DNA of 60,000 bases from contig WPIO01000023.1 of NCBI GenBank assembly GCA_009760855.2, positions 2,894,001 through 2,954,000 of the forward strand. The letters are read 5' to 3'. The position numbers and the translations under genes are program-made. How positions within the stretch are numbered: position 1 is the stretch's first letter; each line of letters begins with the position of its first letter. This document shows positions 36,619 through 47,574 of this stretch, one piece after another. The notes under the pieces were generated by a model. It had not been told where the DNA came from. It was given only the letters and a program-made list of their open reading frames with translations, and searched no databases. This DNA is from Cristatella mucedo (lineage: Eukaryota; Bryozoa; Phylactolaemata; Cristatellidae).

Positions 36619-37440
36619 ATGGGTCCAGCGTTCACTGGCGTCGTTGGTTTGGAGAAGTTTACGGGTGAGAATTGGCAACTCTGGAGTACCCGGGCGAAGT
36701 TACTGCTCCTCCAAACGACCAGTGGGGTGTTGTAAACGGCGACGAGAGACGTCCCGTGGATGACGTATCTCTTACCGGTAAGAGTTGCAAGAAAGACGAA
36801 GAGGACGGTAAGGCACAGCGAGAGCTTGACCGGCGCACGGCGAAGGCTTTGTCTGTGCTCGTCATGGCTGTCTCGGATTCTGTGCTAATGAGTACCGCTA
36901 TTGGAACCATGGCAACGGGTTCGGAGGCGTGGCGGAACCTGGATGTCATATATGCTTCGAGAACGCTGATGAGTAGACTTCTCCTACACCAGAAGCTTGC
37001 ATCTACCAAGTTTTCAGAAGCTGACGATGTCCAGGACTAGGCAAGCGAAGTTAAGTCGATTACCAATATAATTCAAGCCGCAGGAGACACTATAAATAAA
37101 AATAAATATAATTCGTTTGTATAGCGCCCCAAGAGAACTTAATCTCTATTCAGGCGCTTTACACATGCCTCGGGGCTCGAGCCCACGACCTCAGCCAGAC
37201 CTTGGCCGGGGCGAGCGCCTTAACCGCTGGACCAATCCAGCTCGGCACCGGATGAACAGTTTGTCCTCTGCATGCTCAACGGGCTACCGGAGTCGTGGCA
37301 GCCGCTGATTATGGCCCTTGAAGCAAGGGACATGCGCGACTTAACGCTTGACTTTGTTCAGAGCGTGAGCGTCTGAGGCGGAAAAATCGGCCTTCCCTTG
37401 ACAAGAGCATCAGAGGGATGGCTCCAGTGGCTTCGAGAAC
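36619..37440 (+). pseudogene. Copia gag relic
   Basis: Starts with an ATG inside the primer-binding region and reads VVGLEKFTGENWQLWSTRAK, the typical copia gag opening (LNG.NY..W). A frameshift near 36740 moves it to another frame that reads KALSVLVMAVSDSVL and TGSEAWRNLDVIYASRT, then a SINE2 insertion (37090-37243), then EQFVLCMLNGLPESW. These are in order with the UBN2-type gag domain (D.KA...I..A, EAW..L...Y, LL..LP..W). Confidence 0.75.
37090..37243 (-). mobile_element. SINE2 inserted in copia gag
   Basis: tataaataaaaataaatata, agagaacttaatctctattc, gggctcgagcccacgacctc, ccgctggaccaatccagctc. It interrupts the copia gag relic and is one of the best-kept copies. Confidence 0.85.
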
Positions 37441-37619
37441 CTGGGCAACTGGTGCTAGCTGCGACTGACTTGTGTGTCTACAAATCAACCTAATCTGTAA
37501 TGTGGGTTAGTGACAGAAGCTGTGATTGATTGCAGCGACGAGTCTTTGACACTGCATGGTGCTCTGATCCGAACGGCAGCATATTTGTAGTCTGCTGCTA
37601 ATAATAACGAAACCGCTTC

Positions 37620-37900
37620 CATAAGCAATAATGTTCATGAGGTCGCCCGACTACCCGAGGGCAAGCATGCCATCAGATGCAGACCTACCTTCAAGGTGAA
37701 GCGCTACCCAGAAGGGTCCGTGAACTGCTTTAGAGCCTGCTTCTTTGCTCAAGGAAGTTTTCAGATGGTTGGCAACAATTTCACTGAGATGTTTTGGCCA
37801 GTTGTTAAGTGCAACTCTCTGAGAGCTTCCTTGTTAAATGCTGCCATGATGGAGTTCCAGATCCATCAAATTGTCTGTTTGTGCTACTGCTGTCTGTTGG
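37620..37900 (+). pseudogene. Copia reverse transcriptase relic
   Basis: Reads VARLPEGKHAIRCRPTFKVK, then a basic linker, then CFRACFFAQGSFQM and EMFWPVVKCNSLRA, ending FQIHQ. This follows the start of copia RT (L..GK..I...WVFK.K, ..KAR.VA.G..Q..G, ET(F/Y).PVVK...IR, ..IHQ.D). The polymerase motifs that should follow are missing, so most of pol is deleted. Confidence 0.75.
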
Positions 37901-37947
37901 ACATCGCCCACCCACGTGACTGGCACTGGCTGCTAAGCGAGGGGAGG

Positions 37948-38348
37948 TGTTGGCCGAATCTGCTTCACAGCCATTGTGCCGGGTGGTTTCACCTTGACCT
38001 GCAGTGCAGCACTGACTGACTCAGGACACAGGTTATTTTCGAAGCTGCAGACCACTGCTGATTGGCTGCATATCACGTGTATATAAGCAATATGCCTCTG
38101 CCAAGGCCACATCAGCTACGGCTGATCAGGGCTGATCAGGGCTGATCAGAGCATGATCATGAAGAGAAGCCAGTAGTATAAACATAAGTATGCATGATGG
38201 CTTGCTCAGCCTATTTGACCTGTTTGTTGCTTATTCTTTGTCCGTATTTGATACGGTCCACATTCTGTTCGTTGGCGGTGTTATTAAACACCGTGATTTT
38301 CGCGATCATTGACTGGTGAATGGCTTCACGGCAGCACTGAGTCTCACA
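37948..38348 (+). repeat. 3' LTR of the copia element
   Basis: 401 bp, TGTTGG...CTCACA, directly after a polypurine tract. It contains three copies of a gctgatcaggg-type repeat near 38120-38150, where the left LTR has two, and is uninterrupted. Confidence 0.85.
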
Positions 38349-38362
38349 ACGTACAGGGCTTC

Positions 38363-39720
38363 AGAAATCAGAATAAGCATTACATTGAATATCTAAATCT
38401 ACCATCAACAATACGACCTGTAACGCACAGTGATGAGGTTAGAATTCCTGTTCCACTTGATGATATATAGACTGCTAGTGATTTGAGTTCAATTGTACGT
38501 GATTACAGCTATAATGCTTCAACTAATGTTCCAACACCTAAACTGATGTCACAATCTGATCTAGCTGACCCAACGAGAGACGTTGACATGCCCAAAGCAT
38601 CAGCTGAGCTTCGCGGTTGTAGATTAAGATTTTTTTGAGCTGGGTACAACATTTTCGTGGTATAGACATGGTGAAAAATAGTTTCTCCCGTTTTTACTTT
38701 TTGACGAAGGATTCATTAGTCTATTAGAGCAACGTCGACGGTCTAGTTAACCAAATAGAAAAGTGCTATGATCCAACGGAGTGGAGACCCTTCATTAATA
38801 CATAGAACCGCAGTTAAGAGGGAGTTTTAGTTAACAACAGAAACGAACTTTCCTCTTTACCCGTTGAACATACTTCTTGATGCAATCAAATATGAACCCA
38901 ACCTGTGGCAGATATGTGGAGAATTAAAGGTCACTACCCTTCTGCACAGACTTCAATGTGGCAACACATAATCCGTGCTTATTATGTCTGTGGCATAGCC
39001 ACCCTGATGCTCTTCATTACAGAAAGATAGACTGGCCAGGGGAATGATTTGGGTCTGTTCATAACGAAATCCGAGAGCCTCCTCTTGTCGAAAGCAAGAA
39101 AGTGCTACTTCACCCTTGTGCATAAAACATGGACTAATGAAAATCTATGTTAAGACTCTGAACCAAGACGGTAACACCTTTAGGTATTTAACAGTAATAA
39201 TATATTTGTATAGCGCCACCAGAAAGCTTAATCTCTTTCTAGACACTTTACATATGCTGCAAAGAAATAGCTAATAGTAGCTTGCTCAATGACAAGCATA
39301 CATGGATAGTAATGAATTGCACAAGGTCAGCATGTAAAAACTGTTAATGGTAGCATGCACAGTCATCACGTCTAAACAGAAAAGTTTCCTCAAATTAGCA
39401 TGGTAAAGATAAAAGCTGCCATTTTTATTGGTCCACATTTTTAAAAGACAGTTTAAATGAAAAATAAATGGGTTTGAGTTGCAGGCATGGAATGGATTTG
39501 TCTGTGGTAGAGAACTTTCTCGGCCGTCACAAGTCTGGAGAATACGAGGGAGTCATTGGGAACACAATTCAATGCAACGCGGCACTTGGCAGCAGATTTT
39601 GTGTTAAGATAAATTTTCTAAACTCTCACTTGACTCTTTCCTATTTTAATTTAGGAGGATTCAACGAGGCACAGGGTTAGAGGTTCCATCAAGACATATG
39701 TGAAATGACATAAATATCAA
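38363..39720 (+). pseudogene. Relic of a widespread transposon-like gene family (RFHQDI motif)
   Basis: Directly after the copia element, plus-strand frames with many breaks read in order: YLNLPSTIRPVTHSDEV; QSDLADPTRDVDMPKASAEL; TTFSWYRHGEK; CYDPTEW; LLDAIKYEPNLWQICGELKV; a C..C.W motif region near 38970-39000; IKHGLMK.YVKTL; then, after a LINE 3' tail insertion (about 39190-39290), VVENFLGRHKSGEYE, INFLNSHL and RFHQDICEM. This series is the signature of a multicopy family found in many arthropod, cnidarian and fish genomes, usually listed as uncharacterised proteins. Stops and frameshifts make it non-coding here. Its transposition mechanism is unknown to me. Confidence 0.7.
39185..39290 (-). 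mobile_element. LINE 3' tail inserted in the RFHQDI relic
   Basis: aataatatatttgtatagcg then the complement of the LINE tail to gctgcaaagaaatag. It separates the two halves of the 38.36-39.72 kb relic, so it landed in the older element. Confidence 0.7.
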
Positions 39721-39824
39721 GGTCTGCTGAAATGTTAACACGATGTCCTATTACTGCTGGAGTCTGAAGCACTACAATACTGAGGTTAGCAGAAAGACGA
39801 GGAAGAAGCAGTTTAAGAGCATTT

Positions 39825-40260
39825 AATAATAATTATTATTATAACGATAATATACTTTATAAAGCCCCCTCAGAGAACTTAGTCTCTTTCTAGGCGCTTT
39901 ACATTTGCTGCTAAGAAAACACGATCGAATGGTGGGTGGTATCATGCTTGATAAACAACATGAATAACATGGTTAGGGGTGACATGCACAGGGTCAGCAT
40001 GCAGTTGGGGTTAATGGCAGCATGCACAGTGTCAGCACGCATAAGCACGTAAAGGACTAATCGTAGGAGCCCACTTAATCCTGTCTTAAATATGTGTTTT
40101 TAATTCCTTTTTAAATATGGTCAAGTCACGGGATGTCGTGATGGAAGTCGGGAGTGAGTTCCAAGCTTTGGGAGCATGCGAACTAAAGGCACGGTCTCCA
40201 AAGGATTTGAGGTATGTACGAGAGATAGTGACATTTGACTAAATGAGAGAAGACGTTTAA
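39825..40260 (-). mobile_element. LINE 3' end (minus strand)
   Basis: Complement of the LINE 3' UTR plus the ORF2 C-terminus (gggagcatgcgaactaaagg, tctccaaaggatttgaggta). Tail at 39825 with (ATTATT) remnants. Confidence 0.8.
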
Positions 40261-40287
40261 ATTTTACATTAACTAGAAGATATTGTA

Positions 40288-40520
40288 ATAAATACATTAT
40301 GAGAGCCTTATGAACTGCATGTGAAAGTATTTTAAAATAATTGATTACAATAGTAATGTGCTTGGTTAAAAAGAGTTACAGATTTCACAAGAGCATCCAT
40401 AAATACATTATGATAACCTTATGAACTGCATGTGAAAGTATTGTAAAATAATTGATTAATAATAATAATAATAATTGATTAAAATAGTAATGTGCTTGGT
40501 TAAAAAGAGTTACAGATTTC
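40288..40520. repeat. Direct duplication of about 115 bp
   Basis: 40288-40397 and 40402-40520 are nearly identical (aaatacattatga-agcctta...ttaaaaagagttacagatttc), the second copy carrying a short (ATA)n expansion. Confidence 0.85.
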
Positions 40521-40559
40521 AAGAGTAAGTTACTTTAATCACATATTATATTGAAAAAA

Positions 40560-42125
40560 CTGCTGACAAAAAGTTTTCAATTGCAAGAACTGGTATCATG
40601 TCAGGTACACCAGATCCACATTTTACCTTTATATTATGATGCCCATGTCTTGCATAACTCGCCATCTATATATTATTTACAATTTCTGTGATTACTACAT
40701 CAGAAATTATATTTACAGGATTATAATTTTGATCAGTTAAACTAAAAATAATTCTGCTAGGTGTTTCAATCTCTTTTAGTAGGTAAAAACGTTAGATTTG
40801 ACATTCGCATGTCTACTTTTTCGCCAGGGTATGTATCTGCTATAAGAATTATGAAATCCAGTTTTGTTTTCAACTTAAAAATCATTTCCGGACTAAGCAA
40901 ATCTCAACTCTTATTTTACTTATTCATTTGTTATATGGCAATAGTTTCTTCCAAGCTTTATAGGCTCTAGAAAAGTACATCGCCTTTTTAATTTTTTCAT
41001 AAGGAGTCCAATCCACAAGAGTCAAATGATCCTTGAGCATTAGAATCAAAGCCAAATGCATCACCTATTCTGTAAGCTACTCCAGCAGCATTGCTATCTT
41101 AAAGTGTCGCATGATCACTAACTACGCGTATTACTATTTTATCACCTATGTACTGTGTACGTAACTCCAAAACGATCATCTCTAATAGTAGGATGACTAT
41201 AACCATCACACATTTTAGAGCTACCAGATAATGAAGTTACACCATATTTATTATTTCTTACTGTATTGTTTAACAAAATGACTACTTGCCTATAATCATA
41301 ATAACCTGGCCTAATTATTGTCACTACGAAGTTAGCATCTGGCATCGATCAATGATACTAAAATATATCATTTATACCTTGTTCTATGTTCGAAGTCACT
41401 TTATTAGAATAGGCGAATTAAACCCTTCTCAGAGCCAACTTTATTATAACTTTCTTTAAAATTAGCGACATGAAAGGTTTTGGTCAAAATTCTTGTCGTT
41501 AGTTATTCTTAGACATTTCTTAAATTATGTAAAATTTCGATTAGTTTTGGCCTTTCCATCCAAAGCCTGTTTTTTACCTTGATTAGTAAGTGTAATAACT
41601 ATATCTGAAACCGTTTCTTCAACTAGTTCATGATACTCAATTATCGATGGTTCATATTCCATCAATTCACACGTATAGAAATTATAAGCAAAACTTCTAA
41701 ACTGTGATTGATCACCATTTATAGAACTAGTACCACTAGCAACAAAGTTACAATGAACTAATATTAAATTTGTATTTGAAACGAAAAACTCCCTCTGAAG
41801 CTACTTTTACTCCAGGACAAGTTAACACGTTACTGCATCTGCTATATCTGGATACTTTGTATTACTTAGGATCAGTAGTATAAGTTCATCTAATACAAGC
41901 TCCATCCAACCGCTCAAAGCAATTCCACTCTTCGTAATTCCTTTGCAGTCACTGAAAAGTAATGACTTCGAGCGACCAACTTCATCAGGTTGCATGTGTA
42001 TGAAAATGATACGGCCTATATAAAGGGAGCTTGCAGCTGCAATAAGTGCAATTTTGACTAATTGCTGAGGTAGTGCAGAGATTGGTGGTCGAACGTCAGA
42101 GGAAAAAATTAAGAGGACATGCAAT
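40560..42125 (-). pseudogene. AT-rich decayed coding block 2, mobile-element- or virus-like
   Basis: Same composition and strand as the block at 33.4-35.6 kb. Protein-like stretches follow one another on the minus strand (about 41715-41500, 41345-41142, 41145-40990, 40870-40780 and 40770-40570), separated by frameshifts and stops. Their order and spacing suggest one or two former genes of several hundred codons. No enzyme motif is seen. It may be part of the same element as block 1, split by the copia element and other insertions. Confidence 0.35.
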
Positions 42126-42837
42126 GCGAACTAGCCTAGCCTCCTTAAAAGATTAAGTTGGTCTTCGCTATTAACCTACTCGTACGAGAAATATAAAGCC
42201 ATGGCTGCACTGCCTAACACATTTATTAAGCACTTACTCCAAAAGCTATCAGAAACACGACAAAATAAATTTCACCCCGTGTCAGGAGTTAAATCGAATA
42301 TTTCCAAAACCAGAGGCGAGTCAATTCAACTAAAAAAAGGGATAGGCCAACGTTCTAGGTGGTGTTCATTCACAATAGGCTGAACCATGATTTGAATGCG
42401 TGATAGTTTTAAGTAGACAGCAGTAAAAAGTGCTGCCAGTGTCTACAGCACGATACTCCGAGCGAACCACATGCCTTCAGAAGGTAGCTTGTTAAGATTA
42501 CTTCAAAGGTATTGGTAAGACGGTAGCTTAAATCCTCTCTTTCAATTTAATTTACTTGCTAAAGAATAGCGAGTACGTCTATGGATCCACTGCTTTACAG
42601 AAGGGACGTTGCTCTGAGTCTAGATAAAACAAGTTCTACAGGGACAATCTAGAATTTCGACATCTCGACCGCAAAATCTGACAAGCACATACATTTGGGG
42701 CTTATTCATAAGATTCGAATTAAAAAATAGCATGCTGCATATAGATAGTCAGAAGCAAGGGCAATTCATTTAAAAACAACCCTGAGCTATTCATTTCAAA
42801 ACAACCATACGTTACAATGCAGCACCTCAAAAAACAT

Positions 42838-42843
42838 TTTATT
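42838..42843 (-). terminator. Polyadenylation signal for the SRRM2-like gene
   Basis: AATAAA on the minus strand about 375 bp downstream of the TGA at 43218. No closer canonical hexamer was noticed. Assignment is by position only. Confidence 0.5.
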
Positions 42844-43217
42844 ACTCAAAGGACTGCACAGCAGTGATATACTTTAGGTCATGCAGCAACTACATATGTC
42901 CAACGTATACCGACTCTACATATCATTGGCAAAGTTGTAACTTAACGGTTGCAGCTCATACAGAACTCCGAGATCTATTTAGAGTGCAGGGTCATTATGA
43001 AGCCTCTGCAGTCTAAGGTGGGAGAATAGCGGGTTGAAGAAGGTACCAGTTTTTCTGGATGATGGGTCCGGCTACATAAGCAATCGCCAGCTTCAACTGC
43101 CATGTCATATATATCGATTGTAACTTTTGTACATATCCACAGAAGAAAACTGTGGGCTTGATATCTTCAACATGTGGCACGGCCGAAGCATGACAGCATA
43201 ATCAACCACACGTCTCT

Positions 43218-43254
43218 TCAGCTTTTCTTTTTATGTTTCTTCTCCGACGACGAG
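43218..43254 (-). CDS. SRRM2: SRRM2-like terminal coding exon
   Basis: A 37-nt terminal coding stretch after an atctttgcag acceptor. In phase 2 it reads SSSSEKKHKKKS and then TGA (43218-43220). The SSS...KKHKKK composition matches the preceding microexons and the phase is exact, which supports the link in spite of the 5.9-kb gap. An AATAAA on the minus strand at 42843-42838 would end the transcript about 0.4 kb further on. An alternative is that this is one of several possible 3' ends of a longer gene. Confidence 0.75.
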
Positions 43255-45039
43255 CTGCAAAGATCATTATAATATTACAAGTGAACTTTGAGAAATAAAA
43301 TCAAAATGGGTTGGACAGCATGTAACCAGATGACCAACAATGCAACTAGACATGGTTCGACCAATAAGGAAAAAAATACCAGGAATGCCCTCGCTAGAAT
43401 GTAAAAGTAGTGGGCACTGCGTCATCAGCAGTGGCTTGCAGTGTGGGCACTCCGAAAGTGCTGCTAACCCAGCAAACAAAGAGGTACTCAAACCACGAAT
43501 ATGCCTTTTTATGCTATACATAACAGCATTTTTTTTCGGTCGGCAATGACGTAGCAACTTGAATATTAGAGTATCTGGCCTAGAACAATCACGCATTAGT
43601 TCAACCTTCTCCCAGTTTGGCCATTTTCGGTTGTCTTAGCACATGGCAGTGCAGCATAAACAGCACAGCTTAAATGGTTTGTAGAACAGGTCAACTGTTG
43701 TGAAACCCTTACTTTTAAAAGGAATTAAAGGCCATTAGTAATACAGGAATTTTTTCTTAATGCATTTTCATAAAAAGCTCAATATTCACGAATCAAATAG
43801 CCAATACAGCATACAGTGTGGTCGGGGCTACAATGAAGATAAGATAAGGCTAAACCACTGAAATAATTTCTTCAGTTCATTGTCAATTCTGCTTTCACAA
43901 TTTTCCAAAAAGCATTTAGAGCCCTTCAAGGTTCTCATTGCTGTTCCGACCCATGCATTCACCCATTTTATCTTTGCTAGGTCAGCCTCGACACAATCAC
44001 ACTGTACACTAGGCCTTCTAATAGACATATTAGCTATATTCTTTACATAGCATCTGCCCAGTTCAAAATCCCAGGATCCAAAAAAGCGTCTGCACCACTA
44101 ATACTTCCAAGTACGTTAGCGACCATAGACCTAACCATTTGAGAAAGGGTTGGTACCGGGTAGGCAGTCGGTGGCTCGCTCTACTGACCCTTCGGTCGGG
44201 GGGGGGACACCAGGACTCGGTGCTTTATCGTCCTTGAGCCTAAGTTAGCATCGAGCCACTCAGTATTTGCATATGTCCTAGGCTTAATCCTCCTGGTGTC
44301 CATGGCTGCTAGTGTCCGAGTTAGCTAACCTTGGGGCAGCGCTTTTAGCTCTTATATATGACTGTTATGATCCACAAGTGGCCTACTCACGATTAGGGGT
44401 TGCCTCTTAGCCTCAAAGTAGTAGATAGATACCTTCGACTGGTATGCCACGATCCACAAGCCCATCAATCAGAAGCAGCTGCTTACGGTTAGAGTTGACT
44501 CGCTAGCAACCAAAAGTCTCTGGAAGCTCTCGGCAGCCTGCACTCTAGTATACTTGAGTGCATCTACACTGACCAACACTAATAGACAACAAAATAACGA
44601 CGTTCATGTTTTCTGATTTAAAACGTGTCCGCATGTCCTTTTGTTTGCTCTCGCACACCGTTCGTTTGGAAGTGGTGAACTTTACTGTATAGGCTCCCAG
44701 TAATTCTCTCGTGAGAGACAACACACTCGTACCACCCCGACATGTAGGATGGCAGGGGCTACAGCCAAGGGTCGTCAATATGTACAGCAGCTGAGGGCAA
44801 GTGCAGAAGTTCGACTGTCAAAGGCTACGCTGCCCCAATCCATGCAACGGTGACCGATCAAAACGCCCTGGTCAATGAAAGGACAAAAGGGCTGCTGTAT
44901 TCTTAGATGCTCATCTAAAAAGTCCACCGATTTGGAAGCCTTTGCCAAACGCATATCAGACACTAATGTAATACTGATAATTAGTTCAACGGCATACCAT
45001 GCAGCTACATTCGCAGCATGCCACGGGTGGGAAAGAATA

Positions 45040-45200
45040 CTAGCTGATTTAACAGCCTCATTTGCATAACGGCAGAGGAGCCTAAACGGCCATCGCCACC
45101 ACTTGCACTTGGCAATAAAGAATCGTCTACTGCACGATTCGAACTAACGACCTCGATCGTGAAGAGCAAACACATTACCTCCTTTGCAATCACGAGTTAT
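45040..45200 (-). mobile_element. SINE1 (tRNA-derived)
   Basis: agctgatttaacagcctcat start and cacgattcgaactaacgacc B-box complement; diverged copy in the SRRM2-like intron. Confidence 0.8.
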
Positions 45201-46244
45201 GCTTCCCGAAAATAGGAGTACAGCATCGTTTTTTATTAAGGGCTAGGAACCATCCTTCCCAGGTAGAAGGTGTGCCAACGGCAGTAAGAACACACCCTGT
45301 TTCCTAGGAGTAAACCACAATTTTGTAAACAAAGCTACCACATTCTTATAAGTAAGGCCTGACAAGGCCAGCCAGCCGCTTCAGCCAGGCCTTTGATGGT
45401 CAGCTTCACGGCAGCCTTCACAGGAGGCCACAAGGCCTAGCCTAGAGGCATGCTGAAAGGACCTACCGAAGCAGCATTTATTCAAACCTTTTGCTGGGGG
45501 GGGGGCTCAAGGTAGCTGGAGCCTCCGGCTATGGAATTGCTAAGTTATTTACCTTATACAATAAAAAAGCTGGAACCTAGCATTCCCCACAGCATTTGCT
45601 TCAGCCGTGCGAATTGTCCTTCGGCTGCTTTTGCTTGTTGCAATTGTCCAAGTTATCACTATCCCATGAACATACTTCCTTTTCAGCTTACATAAGGTGA
45701 ATAGAAGGAAAGTGATCTCTTAGGGTGCTATATAGATCCTTTATTATTATTAATGCACTAGATCTTTACAAGAGTATGGGCAATATGGATAAGAAGAAGC
45801 TTGTTAGATAACCTGGGAGCAGCATAGCTATAAAGAGTTCTTGTCCCAGTAATAAGATTGCCCCTCAAATGACATAATGCAACACAGAGTGATCTAATTA
45901 AGGGTTCGTGTACTCTCTTGTGTGCATCCTGAATTACTCAAGCTTGATCCCTAATAACATCATCTCCAGCAAGAAGCTAGTATGTACTTAGCATTATGCA
46001 GAGTGAACAATCTAATGTACTTAGCTGCAAGCTATCATTAGTGTCGAACTCGATAGCCTCACTTGCGATAGCAAAATTGGATGCACCATAAACCCCTACA
46101 ATGCCTAAGCTTTGCACATTTCTCTTTAAATGGTAATACAAATTATCATTTTATGGTGTTGCAAATGGCAAGCATAGGTCCACATGTATGTAAAAATAGT
46201 CTAAACACCGGATACAATAATACAAATTTGTTTTTTGCTAATTT

Positions 46245-46410
46245 GACAGAATAATTTGTATAGCACCAGAGCAGCTTTAACGGCAGCTATCACCAACACT
46301 TGCAGTGGGCAATTGCCATCAGCATGACTTCGATCCACGACCTGGGTCAGAATCACCTTAACCCTGAGGGCTAAGAACCAGGCACTTCGTCTTAGTCTCA
46401 CCATGGCTTC
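46245..46410 (-). mobile_element. SINE1 (tRNA-derived), diverged
   Basis: ctatcaccaacacttgcagt body and tgacttcgatccacgacctg B-box complement, in the SRRM2-like intron. Confidence 0.65.
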
Positions 46411-46854
46411 TTTTAAGAAGGGAGGAAGCATCGTGCTGGTCTCGAAGTTGAACCCAAACTTCTGTTGCCAAAGATTAACACGTTAATACTAGCCTGCATT
46501 TTAAGTAATTGTCGAACGTTGGTGTCATCTAAAATATTCGGACTGATTGCAATAAGAAGACATAAACATGTTCCCATAATTATTATGCATCTTATTTAAT
46601 TTACCAAGCTAATATGATGCTACACCTCCCCTTTTTGCAACACCCTGTCGGAACTGCCAAGGCACGGAGCTGGTCAAATGCTAGCAAATGCAGGCCGTTA
46701 ATGCTAGCAAACCACAGGCTGGTTGCAAATGTTCAAAATGCGCATCAGGGCATGTGATACCGACGGCCAGTAGCCATAAAGCCAGTTGCTCGACCTGAAA
46801 CCAAAACTGGAAAGCGTAATCCATTCCACGAAGTGCCACCCGACTTTGGAGTTC

Positions 46855-47005
46855 TTTGCATGCTGACCCTGGGCATGTCACCACTAACCATGTTATTTTT
46901 GTTATATATTGAGCGTGCTACCACTAACCATTCAATCGTGCTTCCTTTGCAGCAAATGTAGTGCATAAAAAGAGATTTGCTTTCTCTGAGGGTGCTAAAT
47001 CAAAT
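46855..47005 (+). mobile_element. LINE 3' tail
   Basis: gctgaccctgggcatgtcac, ttgcagcaaatgtagtgca and tttctctgagggtgctaaat match 48650-48795 closely. Confidence 0.75.
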
Positions 47006-47574
47006 CTTCCCAGACGATGCTTGCTGACTTTGAGCATAAGCCTGTGTCGAAGCAAAATAGTCCTTTAATACCCCAACTTTAAGATGGTGTTTTCCCCCTT
47101 GCGGTAAGCACAGGGCCGGCCTAATCGAATAGCATTTTCAGGGCTTTCAGTTTCTTTTGCTACCTTCCTCATTGTGTGCAACCGTACTCTTCGGTATTGA
47201 CAGTGGTAACAATTTGGCCGTACCAGTGTCTAAACTCATACGATGCAAGAATTTTATCCCTCACTAAGGTTGATAATTTGGCGACTTTCGGCATGACTGG
47301 TCGAACTTTCACTGTTAAAAATAAGGCTTAATAAGTTTACTGCATAATACCAGGTCGGGTACAGAGTTAGGGTTTTAGCATATACTGATTAAGTCTCTGA
47401 TTAAGGCTTCGGGCCAGCAGGGGGAGGGGCTTAGGAAAAATTGGTTTTCTTCTCCATTCTCTAGTTGAAGGGGACCAGCACACTCAGCCGAATCACCAAA
47501 AACTGTGTCTGCTGCAAGCCACACCATGGTTCAGTGACCATGTGTACTAAGTGCATATTTAACAACTACTTAAA

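Larger units (their letters stand above)
35913..38348 (+). mobile_element. Copia-type LTR retrotransposon, internally deleted
   Basis: Two similar flanking repeats (35913-36614 and 37948-38348) bracket a short interior. The left LTR is followed by ggttatgggtccagc, resembling the primer-binding site of Drosophila copia (half initiator-Met tRNA). A polypurine tract (gcgaggggagg) precedes the right LTR, which starts TGTTGG and ends CTCACA. The interior has a gag relic and a reverse-transcriptase relic of copia type but no intact frame, integrase or RNase H. A SINE3 sits in the left LTR and a SINE2 in gag, so the element is old and dead. Confidence 0.85.
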
